From Terripilifer ovatus (lineage in GTDB: Bacteria > Pseudomonadota > Alphaproteobacteria > Rhizobiales > Beijerinckiaceae), in the NCBI GenBank assembly GCA_029222685.1, contig JARHVB010000005.1, forward strand, positions 186,001 to 250,000: a stretch of DNA of 64,000 bases, given 5' to 3'. The position numbers and the translations under genes are program-made. The notes beneath the pieces are model-generated. The model had not been told where the DNA came from, did not search any database, and saw only the letters and a program-made list of their open reading frames with translations. Positions 25,482 to 34,923 of the stretch are shown one piece after another; within the stretch, counting starts at the first letter, position 1, and each line of letters opens with the position of its first letter.

Positions 25482-25514
25482 TATTTGTGAAGTCCGTCAT
25501 TTGTCAATTACAAA
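25482..25514. promoter_or_regulatory. candidate MarR operator before ABC operon
   Basis: TTTGT-CAATT-ACAAA (25500-25514) has the same arm sequence and 5-base spacing as the site at 20424-20442. A half-site TATTTGTGA (25482-25490) is identical to nine bases of that site. The pair lies 26-58 bases upstream of the binding-protein start. Confidence 0.55.
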
Positions 25515-25611
25515 CAAAACAGCAACCGTTGCCGAGGCGCCAATTAATCGGGCATCGACAGATCATAATCCGGGCAATCTGCGTGCCCATGGATCCTTCG
25601 CTGCAACGAGC

Positions 25612-26259
25612 CTAGGTGGCCGAGCCTGTGTTGCGCCGCAGCGAGCGGAAGAAGGCGATCACTTCCGCTTCGGAGACCACGTCGGCATATTTCGCATTCA
25701 TGTCGAACAGATTCGCCTCGTGCGGCGCTTCATGGCGGTCGCCGCAGGCATCGGCGACGACCGTGGTGGTAAAGCCATGCGACATGGAATCGACGCATGA
25801 GGCACGGACGCAGCCGCTGGTCGTCAGGCCCGTCAGAACCACATTGTCGATGCCCATTGCCGTCAGGGTCGAGGCGAGCGAGGTGCCGAAGAAGGCGCTC
25901 GGATATTGTTTGGAGACGATGATCTCGTCTGGCCGCGGCACCAGCCCGCTGGCGAAGGCCGCCGTGGGTTCGCCCGCGACAAAGGCGGCGAGCGGTTTCG
26001 CCTTTTCAAAGAAGCGCCCGCCATTCCGGCCGCCGCGCTGATAGGTGACTTCCGTCAGCACGACGGGAACCCCCTGCTCATGCGCCACCTCGCGAATGCG
26101 CAGCGCCGATGCCAGGGCGTCATCGACACCGGCATAGAGAGAACATTGCGGATCGAAATAGGCTTGCGCGAAATCGACGAGCACCAGCGCCGGCGATTTG
26201 CCGAAACCGACCTTGTTATTATAGGCGAGCTTGTAGTTCTCGATCAGATTCTGCGACAT
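25612..26259 (-). CDS. isochorismatase-family cysteine hydrolase
   Basis: About 215 residues. The Asp-Lys-Cys triad is visible: Asp29 in ALVLVDFAQAYFD, Lys117 in VSKQYPSAFFGT, and Cys150 in GLTTSGCVRAS. This subgroup includes N-carbamoylsarcosine amidase and other amidases. The start at 26259 is chosen because AAGG is 8 bases upstream; ATGs at 26265 and 26277 are less well placed. It is divergent from a HutC-type GntR gene that probably controls it, and lies upstream of the LIV-type operon on the same strand. Confidence 0.87.
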   Translation of the reverse strand: MSQNLIENYKLAYNNKVGFGKSPALVLVDFAQAYFDPQCSLYAGVDDALASALRIREVAHEQGVPVVLTEVTYQRGGRNGGRFFEKAKPLAAFVAGEPTAAFASGLVPRPDEIIVSKQYPSAFFGTSLASTLTAMGIDNVVLTGLTTSGCVRASCVDSMSHGFTTTVVADACGDRHEAPHEANLFDMNAKYADVVSEAEVIAFFRSLRRNTGSAT

Positions 26260-26393
26260 AGCCATGACCTTGTACACTAAATGGATGCGAACGACTTCTA
26301 AATGTCCATACTTATGCTAGGGAGAGGTTGCCGGCGGCGGCGACTTCCTCATCGGACTTCACCGCACCGCAGGCCGGGGCGCAATGCGATATC

Positions 26394-27173
26394 ATGACGG
26401 AAAGCCGACCAAGCATGCTTGAAGACAGCGCCGCAGACGGCATGCCACGATACGCGCGCCTTCAGAAAATTCTCGAGGAGCGGCTGAACAACGGCACCTA
26501 TCCCGTCGGCAGCCTCATTCCGCCCGAGATCGAACTCGCCGCTGAATTTGCGACCAGCCGAACCACGATCCGCGAGGCGCTTCGCTATCTGCGCGAGCGC
26601 GGCTACGTCGAACGCAAGCAGGGCGTCGGCACGCGCGTCGTCTCCGACACATCGAAATCCACCTACTATCAGTCTTTCGGATCGCTGGAAGAGCTCTTCC
26701 AGGTGTCTGTCGAGACCTTTTACGTCATCATGGACATGCGAGCCGTGACGCTCGACATCGAAACCGCCGAACTCGTGGGCGGCCTTGCCGGCGAAGAATG
26801 GATGCTGATCAACGGCGTCCGCTGGACGGAGCCGGGCGGCAAGCCGATCTGCTACATCCAAAGTTACGTGCCGAAGCGCTTTGAAGATGTGGTGCGCGAG
26901 GAGTTTCCAGATCATCAGGGCCCTTTCTTCACTTTGCTCGAACGCCACGCCGACGGGCCGATCGAGGAGGCGGTGCAGGAAATCCGGGCGCTGCCGATGC
27001 CGGCAGACATCATCCGCCAATTGGGGCTGAAGCCCGGCTCATGGTCGTTACAATTGCTGCGCCGTTACGTCACCGATTCCGGCACTCTCATCGCATCGTT
27101 CAACTGGCATCCCGCCGACCAGATGACTTACGTCATGCACATTCATCGCAGCAAGGAAACCGGCACGGAGTGA
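26394..27173 (+). CDS. GntR-family regulator, HutC subfamily (UTRA domain)
   Basis: About 259 residues. Winged HTH PRYARLQKILEERLNNGTYPVGSLIPPEIELAAEFATSRTTIREALRYLRERGYVERKQGVGTRVV, then a UTRA ligand domain ending SLQLLRRYVTDSGTLIASFNWHPADQMTY. The ATG at 26394 places a short leader before the HTH; an ATG at 26328 is possible. Divergent from the isochorismatase-family gene. The shared 134-base gap contains CTTGTACACTAAATGG and AAATGTCCAT-type half sites but no clear palindrome. Confidence 0.9.
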   Translation: MTESRPSMLEDSAADGMPRYARLQKILEERLNNGTYPVGSLIPPEIELAAEFATSRTTIREALRYLRERGYVERKQGVGTRVVSDTSKSTYYQSFGSLEELFQVSVETFYVIMDMRAVTLDIETAELVGGLAGEEWMLINGVRWTEPGGKPICYIQSYVPKRFEDVVREEFPDHQGPFFTLLERHADGPIEEAVQEIRALPMPADIIRQLGLKPGSWSLQLLRRYVTDSGTLIASFNWHPADQMTYVMHIHRSKETGTE

Positions 27174-27181
27174 GGCCCGCC

Positions 27182-28060
27182 TCATTCCAGAAGCTCGGGA
27201 GCGAATTCGCGGCCTGCCCGCTTGATGCGCATGCCTGAAAAATGCCTGAGATGCGCGGGAACGATAATGGTTCCAGCTTCGATTGACTCTTCGAATAGCG
27301 AGAGACGTGTAGCGACCGCCGTCGACACATCGGTACAAAAGCGCGTGGTCCAGTCCGGCCGGAATACCTGGACGATCGAATGCACCGCGTCGGCGCACAT
27401 GAACGCCTTCTGCGCGCCATGGCAGAGACAAAGGCCCATTTGACCGGGCGTGTGGCCGGGCAAGAGCCTCAGAACGGCGCCGTCAAAGAGCTCAAAACCA
27501 TCTTCGACAAGATCGACAAGCCCCGCATCGGCCACGGGCGCGACGCTGTCGGCAAACGAACCGTGATTGTGGTGTGACGGTTCACGCTGCTCTGCGTCGG
27601 ACCAATGGTCGAACTCGCGCCTGCCGATGAGATAGCGCGCGTTTGGAAATGTCGGAACCCAGCGGCCGTTGAAAAGCCGGGTGTTCCAGCCGACATGATC
27701 GGCATGCAGATGCGTACACAAGACAACATCGATGTCCTCCGGACGAAGTCCGTGAGCGGCGAGGCGCTGCAGATATTCCGAATGCGACCGCTGATCCCAA
27801 TCCTGCCGGCGCGGCCGCGGCTTATGCTCGCCGACACAGGTATCGATCAGGATATTGCGGCCATTGATGCGCACAAGATGACTCTGGATGGCAAGCAGAA
27901 TATGACCGGCCTCGAAGTCGACATGGTGCGGCGCCAGGACTGCTGCATGCGGCGCCAGGTCCGCGATGGAATTTCCCGGAAACAGCAGATCCATCGACAG
28001 GGCGAAGGGATCGACATCGATGATCGTTTCGATCGTTGCTGATCCGATTTCCAACATCAT
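27182..28060 (-). CDS. MBL-fold metallo-hydrolase
   Basis: 292 residues. The metal-binding THLHADHVGWN motif, the downstream GHTPGQMGL His, and the ADAVH region are typical of metallo-beta-lactamase-fold hydrolases that act on lactones, thioesters or phosphodiesters. No signal peptide. Its 3' end converges on the GntR gene 8 bases away. Upstream lies a palindromic repeat, so it is probably monocistronic. The function could be lactone or ester hydrolysis; no closer call is justified. Confidence 0.87.
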   Translation of the reverse strand: MMLEIGSATIETIIDVDPFALSMDLLFPGNSIADLAPHAAVLAPHHVDFEAGHILLAIQSHLVRINGRNILIDTCVGEHKPRPRRQDWDQRSHSEYLQRLAAHGLRPEDIDVVLCTHLHADHVGWNTRLFNGRWVPTFPNARYLIGRREFDHWSDAEQREPSHHNHGSFADSVAPVADAGLVDLVEDGFELFDGAVLRLLPGHTPGQMGLCLCHGAQKAFMCADAVHSIVQVFRPDWTTRFCTDVSTAVATRLSLFEESIEAGTIIVPAHLRHFSGMRIKRAGREFAPELLE

Positions 28061-28119
28061 GCCTCACATTAATTTAAATGACTGTCGCATTCTAACAAAT
28101 GTTTGCATCGGCTTTGGTG

Positions 28120-28236
28120 TGTCATTCCCGCCAAGCGAAGCGCAGAGCGGGAATCCAGGGGCACCATGCGAGTCCTTAGCTTCCTGCTCTTGACTGCTGG
28201 TTTCCCGCTCGCACCTGCGGCGCGTCGGGAATGACA
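28120..28236. repeat. palindromic intergenic repeat, copy 2
   Basis: Terminal perfect inverted repeats TGTCATTCCCG (28120-28130) and CGGGAATGACA (28226-28236). The left and right thirds match the block at 5761-5873 almost exactly, while the central 35 bases differ. Located between the MBL gene and the GntR gene. Confidence 0.85.
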
Positions 28237-28241
28237 ATCGT

Positions 28242-28958
28242 TCACGCTTTCCTTGATCCACGATAGGAATCTCGCGGCTTCGGTTTGGCCGAGAGAATAT
28301 GACCACTCATCGCCAACCCCGCGCACTCGCTGTTGTGCTGGGAAAGCGCGTCATGGATATCGCGATGCTGGCGATTGGACCGCGTGATATCGACATTCTG
28401 CTCCATAACAAATTGCTTCAGCAGAACGAGTGGCAGCGCGACAGCCGGTTCGGTCAACTGGCGCAATTGGCGCGACCGCGTCGCCTCGATGATGAGCGCG
28501 TGAAACTGCGCATTGAGATTGAGAAAACGCTCGACGGCATCCGGCGTCTGCTGTCCTTCGATCTCGGCGATCTCGGCAATCTTCCGCTCGAGCCGGGAAA
28601 GCTCTTCCGCAGTGATGTGCTGTGCCGCGACAGAGGCCGCATATCCTTCAAGCTTGGCGCGAATATCAAAAATGACGACCACTTCCTCATAGGAAAATTC
28701 CGTCACAAAGCGATGCCTGTTGATGACGGTGGCCAGTCCTTCAACCGCAAGACGGCGAAGCGCCTCGCGAACCGGCGTGCGGCTGGTGCCGGTCATAGCC
28801 GCCAGCATCTCTTCGGACAGGTGGTCGCCGGGCTTCAGCTCGCCGAACAGAATCGCGCGACGAATGCCCTCATACGCCCGCTCGACCGGACGCGGAGCGG
28901 TTCCGCGTCCGGAGCTCGGCTGATCCGGTGACGCCGATGCCTGTTTGCCCCCGTTCAT
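28242..28958 (-). CDS. GntR-family regulator, FadR subfamily (FCD domain)
   Basis: 238 residues. HTH AYEGIRRAILFGELKPGDHLSEEMLAAMTGTSRTPVREALRRLAVEGLATV, then an all-helical FCD effector domain with IFDIRAKLEGYAASVAAQ and NLNAQFHALIIEATRS. Its ATG overlaps the stop of the upstream deacetylase gene (ATGA), so it is the last gene of the monooxygenase / deacetylase / regulator operon and likely autoregulatory. FCD proteins typically sense carboxylic acids. Confidence 0.9.
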   Translation of the reverse strand: MNGGKQASASPDQPSSGRGTAPRPVERAYEGIRRAILFGELKPGDHLSEEMLAAMTGTSRTPVREALRRLAVEGLATVINRHRFVTEFSYEEVVVIFDIRAKLEGYAASVAAQHITAEELSRLERKIAEIAEIEGQQTPDAVERFLNLNAQFHALIIEATRSRQLRQLTEPAVALPLVLLKQFVMEQNVDITRSNRQHRDIHDALSQHNSECAGLAMSGHILSAKPKPRDSYRGSRKA

Positions 28959-29872
28959 TGCTTTCCTGTCGCGACGTGACTTGCGTGATTGTTCGCGTAC
29001 CAGGAGGCAATTTCCTCGCGGGTCGCGAACCAGACATCATCGAACTGCTTTGCATAGCGGATGAAATCACGCAACGCACGGATGCGGAATGGCTGACCGA
29101 TCACATGTGGGTGCAACCCGATGTTCATGAAACGGCCACTGGCGGCGCTTTCCGCGTAGAGCCAGTCGAACTGCTCCTTGAAAACGTCGATGCCACCGTT
29201 GACCGTGTTGCCCTGGCGCATGAAGACGGTGAAATCGTTGACCTCTGAAGTGTAGGAAACGGACACCATCGGCTTGCCGCTGCGCGTCCTGACCATATAG
29301 GGCTGGTCGTCGTTGAGCAGGTCGCAGGTGAACAACACCCCTTCCTCAGCGAGGATATCGACGGTGTTGAGGGTCGAGCGGAGCGAGCTCGACAGCCATC
29401 CCTTCGACTTGAAACCACAGAAATCCTCGTAGACTTTCAAGGTCGAGCGGATCACCTCCCGTTCGGCCGCCTCATCGAACATATTGTCGGTCAGAAGATC
29501 CGTCTGCACATAATTGTGCGCGATCAACTCCCACTTGCGCTCGAGCGCCGCGTGAATCACCTGCGGCCGCTCCAGCATCATCTTTGCGTTCACTGTGCAG
29601 CTCGACGGCACGCCTTCCGCATCAAAGACGTCGAACATGCGCCAGACGCCGATCCGCTGGCCGTATTCGCGCCACGTGTAATTGGGATTGTCATAGACGT
29701 TTCCCGGCAAGTCGCCGCCGACGATGCTGGGACCGCCCGGATAGAACATCTTCGGCGATTCGCGCACCGCATCCCAATATTCGAAATTGGTCGTCAGGAT
29801 GATCGCAAGTCGCTTCCCGTTCGGCCACTTCAAAGGCTTGCGTTCGCTGATCGGCACGAAATCGTAATGCAT
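28955..29872 (-). CDS. polysaccharide deacetylase-family (PuuE-like) hydrolase
   Basis: 305 residues, NodB-type TIM-barrel. The segments IILTTNFEYWDA, NYTWREYGQRIGVWRMFDVFDAEGVPSSCTVNA, ELIAHNYVQTDLL and NIGLHPHVIGQPFRIRAL resemble the allantoinase-like PuuE branch rather than cell-wall deacetylases. No signal peptide. The usual metal-binding Asp pair is replaced here by NFEYWD, so metal use is uncertain. Lies 37 bases downstream of the monooxygenase gene, fitting hydrolysis of a ring-opened or amide product of the hydroxylation. Confidence 0.8.
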   Translation of the reverse strand: MHYDFVPISERKPLKWPNGKRLAIILTTNFEYWDAVRESPKMFYPGGPSIVGGDLPGNVYDNPNYTWREYGQRIGVWRMFDVFDAEGVPSSCTVNAKMMLERPQVIHAALERKWELIAHNYVQTDLLTDNMFDEAAEREVIRSTLKVYEDFCGFKSKGWLSSSLRSTLNTVDILAEEGVLFTCDLLNDDQPYMVRTRSGKPMVSVSYTSEVNDFTVFMRQGNTVNGGIDVFKEQFDWLYAESAASGRFMNIGLHPHVIGQPFRIRALRDFIRYAKQFDDVWFATREEIASWYANNHASHVATGKQ

Positions 29873-29909
29873 GGACTGACCTCCGATTCACATGGCGTTG
29901 TTAGGAGCC

Positions 29910-31112
29910 TCAGGCGACGCTTTCGAGATCACGCAGTGACTGGATCATCGACGAACGCATCAGGAATTTCTTGTGGCTCTCCTGCGTTTCCACAACGCGG
30001 CGCAGTTGCTCGTGATATCTGGCCCGTGCGGCAGGATCGTTTTCCGCCATCATGCGGCGGTTCTGCTCGGTCTGTTCCTGAACGGTCTCGATGGCCACCT
30101 TGCGGCGCTGACGGCTGTAGCGTTCGGTCAGTTCGAGCGGCGCGCCGTGCCAGATTTCCGCCAGCTTGTCGCAGAGATTCATGGCGTCATGAATGCCGCC
30201 GTTCATGCCCATGCCGCCGAGCGGATTGTTGAGATGCGCCGCATCGCCCGCCAGAAAAACACGGCCCGATACATAAGTGGCGGCGACACGCTGATGCACC
30301 CTGTAGGCTGTGGAATGAATGACCTCATAAGCGCCGGGCTTCGGGCACAAGGCTTGAAGCCGGCTTTCCATCGCTGCCGGCGCCTTGATCTGTTCGTCCG
30401 TCTGGTTCGGATCGGTCGGCAGCAGCACGCGCCACAGCGATGGAGTACGCAGCAGCACGGCCCATTCCGTCGGATCGGTCAGATAGGCGATCGGCGCCAG
30501 ATCGGAAATCGCATCGTCGAAATTGAACGAGGTGGACATCGACAGAAAGATTTCCGGCAGCGTAAGCCCATCGAACGGGATATCGAGCGACTTGCGGATC
30601 GCGCTGCGCGCGCCGTCCGCTCCGATCAGGTATCGGGCCGACATTTCTTCGGGCGAGCCGTTTGCATGTTCGACCGAAAGCACGACACCCTTGTCGTCCT
30701 GCCGCACGTCCAGGGCTTTCGCGCCATAGATGATGGCGATCCTGTCATCGATCTCGATCAGGTCGCGCAATTCTTCGGAGAGCTTCCACTGTTCGCATTG
30801 CAGGCGGTAGGGGTGGTTCGTCTCGCCCTTCAGGACGCCGAGATCGAAGGTCGCGATGACACCTTCCTTTCGGTCGCGAAATTGCCATTGCGGACACACA
30901 AGGCCACGCGCGATGAGTTTCGGGGTCACGCCGAACCGGTCAAGCATGTCGAGCGTCGGCGGATGGAACGTTGAAGCGCGCAGATCCTTCGGCAGTTCCG
31001 GGCTTGTCTCCACGACGGTGACGGGGATACCCGCCTTGGACAGACTGCACGCGGCAACGAGGCCAACCGGGCCGGCGCCGACGATCAAAACACGATCCCT
31101 AGTCCCGCTCAT
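29910..31112 (-). CDS. FAD-dependent aromatic-ring monooxygenase
   Basis: 400 residues, group A flavin hydroxylase. GxGxxG motif VLIVGAGPVGLVAACSL at the N-terminus, DG motif LIGADGARSAIRK, and FAD motif VFLAGDAAHLNNPLGGMGMNGGIHDA. The ATG at 31112 follows GGAGAAAG. It is clearly paralogous to the protein at 40766 (shared GGMG-NGG, EWAVLLRT/EEWCNCF region and C-terminal FLMRSSM). First gene of an operon with the deacetylase and the GntR regulator. The phenolic or heteroaromatic substrate is unknown. Confidence 0.88.
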   Translation of the reverse strand: MSGTRDRVLIVGAGPVGLVAACSLSKAGIPVTVVETSPELPKDLRASTFHPPTLDMLDRFGVTPKLIARGLVCPQWQFRDRKEGVIATFDLGVLKGETNHPYRLQCEQWKLSEELRDLIEIDDRIAIIYGAKALDVRQDDKGVVLSVEHANGSPEEMSARYLIGADGARSAIRKSLDIPFDGLTLPEIFLSMSTSFNFDDAISDLAPIAYLTDPTEWAVLLRTPSLWRVLLPTDPNQTDEQIKAPAAMESRLQALCPKPGAYEVIHSTAYRVHQRVAATYVSGRVFLAGDAAHLNNPLGGMGMNGGIHDAMNLCDKLAEIWHGAPLELTERYSRQRRKVAIETVQEQTEQNRRMMAENDPAARARYHEQLRRVVETQESHKKFLMRSSMIQSLRDLESVA

Positions 31113-31150
31113 CGCCAACTTTCTCCGCGTTGATTTCTCCCTTGACAACA

Positions 31151-31168
31151 ATTCAGACCTAACTGAAT
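31151..31168. promoter_or_regulatory. inverted repeat before monooxygenase operon
   Basis: ATTCAG-ACCTAA-CTGAAT, perfect 6-base arms, 39 bases upstream of the monooxygenase start. Candidate operator for the operon's own GntR regulator, with a TGTGTACA-like sequence just beyond it. Confidence 0.4.
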
Positions 31169-31460
31169 GTGTACATAATGTCACTACATTTAATTCGACA
31201 GGCGGATCAAATGTTATGATTTAAACACAAGTGGCTCGATTGTTGCTTCGCTTCTTGCGGCCTGCGAATAACGCTCAGCCAAAAAAAGTTCGCCGAGCGC
31301 AGGGCCTAAACACATTAATATCAAGAATATAAGAGGAAGACACCAAACTGGATATCGAATTTCTACGCTCTCTTGGCAAGAGCGACCCTGGGCTTGTCGA
31401 CGCTTGCTTTGGCACGCAGACCTAGGAGCAGATGTCACCAAGTCGGGGATAGCGCATAGA

Positions 31461-31474
31461 TTTTGTATACAAAA
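31461..31474. promoter_or_regulatory. GntR-type operator TTTTGTATACAAAA
   Basis: A perfect 14-base palindrome ending 17 bases before the first gene of the LIV-type / hydratase operon. TTGTATACAA cores are typical FCD-GntR operators. The GntR gene at 40011, directly downstream of the operon, is the most likely partner; the one at 28242 is an alternative. Its closeness to the start codon suggests repression. Confidence 0.65.
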
Positions 31475-31491
31475 CTGACGGGGCGCGATTG

Positions 31492-32424
31492 ATGTTGTTC
31501 CTGCAACAGGTATCGAACGGGATTATGCTCGGGAGCGTCTACGTGACGGTCGCTGTAGCCTTTACCCTGACGATCGGCGTTCTGAATTTCCTCAATTTCA
31601 CCATTCCCACGCTCTTTATGCTGGCCGGCATGCTGGCCTGGGCTCTGTCGACATGGGGTGTGCCGACCTGGGGCGTGCCGTTCGTTCACATCGGGCCGAT
31701 GCCCTGGCAGGCCGCCCTGCTGTTCGCAGTCGCCGCGACGGTCGTGGCGTCGCTGCTCGTCGAGCGTTTCACCTTCCGCTTTCTGAAGACCAGATATGGC
31801 GATGCCACCGAGCACGCGATTCCCCTCGTCAGCTCTCTCGGCTTCCTGCTGATCATTGAGAACCTCGTCCGCATCGGCTACGGCACCGACACGCAGCGCT
31901 TTCCCGGCCCGCAGGCCGACATGTCCGTGAATATCGGCGGCATCTTTCTGCGGGTCCCGCAACTCGTCAGCCTCGTCATCGTTCTGGGCATCGTTGCCGG
32001 CCTGAACTGGATTCTGCGCCACAGCCGCATCGGCCGCGGCCTGCGCGCTATTGCCGAGAACCCCGATGCCGCCAACATTCTCGGCGTCCAGGCGAACAAA
32101 CTCGTGCCCGTCGTCTTCATGCTCACCGGCCTGCTGTGCGGGCTTGCCGGCGTGCTGTTTGCCATCAACTACGGCGAAGTCTCGCCGCAGATGGGCGACG
32201 ACATCGGTTCCAAGGCCATCGCCGGCATGGTGCTGGGCGGCCTGGGCTCGATCTGGGGCGCGGTGATCGGCGGTCTCATCATCGGACTGACCGAAATGCT
32301 GACCATCCATTTCTTCGGCGCCGATACGGTGCAGGTCGCCGTCTGGGGATTGCTGCTTCTGACGCTGTTCCTGCGTCCGCAAGGGCTGTTCGGCCATCAC
32401 TCCATCGGCAAGGGGAAACTCTGA
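31492..32424 (+). CDS. LIV-type ABC transporter permease (LivH-like), diacid operon
   Basis: 310 residues. MLFLQQVSNGIMLGSVYVTVAVAFTLTIGVLNFLNFTIPTLFMLAGM is the LivH start. The cytoplasmic RAIAENPDAANILGVQANKLVP loop and VLGGLGSIWGAVIGGLIIGLTEM follow. A TTG at 31489 adjoins the ATG. A 5-residue duplication TWGVPTWGVP sits in the first periplasmic loop. First gene of a long + strand operon; stop and next start are separated by 2 bases. Unusually, the binding protein comes last among the transporter genes. Confidence 0.92.
   Translation: MLFLQQVSNGIMLGSVYVTVAVAFTLTIGVLNFLNFTIPTLFMLAGMLAWALSTWGVPTWGVPFVHIGPMPWQAALLFAVAATVVASLLVERFTFRFLKTRYGDATEHAIPLVSSLGFLLIIENLVRIGYGTDTQRFPGPQADMSVNIGGIFLRVPQLVSLVIVLGIVAGLNWILRHSRIGRGLRAIAENPDAANILGVQANKLVPVVFMLTGLLCGLAGVLFAINYGEVSPQMGDDIGSKAIAGMVLGGLGSIWGAVIGGLIIGLTEMLTIHFFGADTVQVAVWGLLLLTLFLRPQGLFGHHSIGKGKL
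31651..31680. repeat. 15-base tandem duplication in LivH-like gene
   Basis: Two 15-base units (31651-31665 and 31666-31680) differ at two third-codon positions and encode TWGVP-TWGVP. The synonymous differences show that this copy is older than the exact duplications elsewhere in the window. Confidence 0.85.
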
Positions 32425-32426
32425 CC

Positions 32427-33352
32427 ATGAGCGGCTACTGGTCCGGCATCCTCACCATCCTGTCGATCAACATCATCATGGCCTATGCGATCTTTCTTCC
32501 CGTCGCGACCGGCCAGCTCAATCTGGGCGGCGCCGGCTTTCAGGCCGTGGGCGCTTACGGTGCGGCCTTTCTCTCATCGAAATACGGTCTCTCCGTCTGG
32601 GAGACCATCCCGTTCGCAATGGCGCTGACCGCACTGGTCAGCTTTCTGATTGCATTCCCGCTGCTGCGCACGAAAGGCGTCTATCTGGTCCTGGCGACAT
32701 TCGCCTTTGCCGAAGTGGTCGGCGGTGCGATTCTCAATTCGACCATGCTTGGCGGCCCTATGGGGCTGTCTGTGCCCGCCTTCGTCGAATATCAGGTGCC
32801 GGTCTTGGGCGCGCTTCTCGTGACGATCTTCATCTTCTACCTCATGGCAACCCGCTTCGGCCTTGTCATGCGTGCCGCTCACGACGACGACGTGGTGACC
32901 GACCTCATGGGCGTCAACGTGCGCGGCATCCGCGTCGCGGCCTTTACCATCGGCGGCGCCCTGGCGGGCCTCGCCGGCGCGCTTTACGCCCATTCCTTCA
33001 GCTTCGTCGAAATCCAGGGTTTCAACGCATCGCTCTCCATCTACGTGCTGCTCTATGTCCTGCTGGGCGGCACGCAGACGGCCTGGGGGCCGCTGGCTGG
33101 CGCCCTGTTTTTCACCATGCTTCCGGAAGCGCTGCGGGTCGCCCTGCCCGCGCTGAAAGGATGGATGGGACTTGCCATGGGTTTTCAGGGCGCCAGGACC
33201 GCCCCGGATGAAAGCTGGCGCTTCGTCATTCTCGGCATCCTCACCGTGCTCATGATGATGTTCCGTTCGGAAGGCCTTATCACCCGCGTCATGGTTGAAA
33301 AACTGCGCTTCCGCCACCACGCTGTTCGCCTCGCCCGCGTGGACGCGCCCGC

Positions 33353-33356
<4 letters not shown>
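32427..33356 (+). CDS. LIV-type ABC transporter permease (LivM-like), diacid operon
   Basis: 309 residues, polytopic. QLNLGGAGFQAVGAYGAAFLSSKYG, TKGVYLVLATFAFAEVVGGAILNSTMLGGPMGLSV and the DLMGVNVRGIRVAAFTIGGALAGLAGALYAHSF loop identify LivM. The ATG at 32427 lies 2 bases after the previous stop; the longer upstream frame overlaps livH and is not used. Its 3' end overlaps the ATPase start by 4 bases. Confidence 0.92.
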
Positions 33357-34148
<792 letters not shown>

Positions 34149-34159
<11 letters not shown>

Positions 34160-34883
34160 GGTGACCGGACTTCACGTGCGCTACGGCCGCACGCATGCCG
34201 TGAAAGCCGTCGATCTGCATGTTGCAGAAGGCGAGATCGTGACCGTCCTCGGCGCCAACGGCGCCGGCAAGACCTCCCTGCTGCGTGCCCTCCACGGCGC
34301 GGTGAAGCCAGCCGGCGGCTCGATCCGGTTTGCGGGCGACGACCTCACCGCACAATCGTCGGCAGAGCGGGTCACGCGCGGCATGATGCTGGTGCCCGAA
34401 GGCCGCCAGATCTTCGTCAGCATGAGCGTGCATGAGAACCTCCTGATGGGGGCCTATCTGCGCCGCGATGGCGACTGGGCGCGCGATCTCAAGAGCGTCT
34501 ACGACCGCTTTCCGAACCTGGCCGAACGACGCGACATGCCGGCCAGCGTGCTGTCTGGCGGCGAGCAGCAGATGCTGGCTATTGGCCGCGCCCTGGTGAG
34601 CAGGCCTCGTCTGGTCATGCTGGATGAGCCCTCGCTCGGCCTCTCACCCCTCTTCGTCAACAACCTGTTCAATCTAATCAAGGAGTTGAACCGCGATGGC
34701 ATCAGCATCCTCCTCGTTGAACAGAATACGGCCATGGCGCTTGAGGTGGCCAGCCGCGGCTATGTGCTCGAACTCGGTTCCCTCGTCCTTGAGGGCGGCG
34801 CTGATGCATTGGCCGGAAATGCGGCGCTGGCCGAAGCCTATCTCGGCGACCATGCTGCCAAACCCGAACCCGACGCTGCGTAA
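34149..34883 (+). CDS. LIV-type ABC transporter ATP-binding protein (LivF-like), diacid operon
   Basis: 244 residues. Walker A GANGAGKTSLLRALHG, signature LSGGEQQML, Walker B LVMLDEPSLGLSP and the VEQNTAMALEVASRGYVLELG tail are LivF features. The ATG at 34149 lies within the end of the LivG-like gene; the homology starts there. Confidence 0.92.
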
Positions 34884-34923
34884 TTCCGCACTGCTCGTGC
34901 AGATATTCACATAGGAGAGTGCA

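Larger units (their letters stand above)
31113..31491. other. divergent intergenic region
   Basis: About 379 bases between the monooxygenase operon and the LIV-type operon. It is more AT-rich than its surroundings and contains ATTCAG-N6-CTGAAT near the monooxygenase and TTTTGTATACAAAA next to the permease. Short open frames in 31210-31440 show no recognisable protein. Confidence 0.6.

Noticed and set aside
31210-31441. Small gene or pseudogene in the divergent gap
   Set aside because: Short frames exist on both strands, one with a hydrophobic stretch, but none has a ribosome site plus a recognisable motif.
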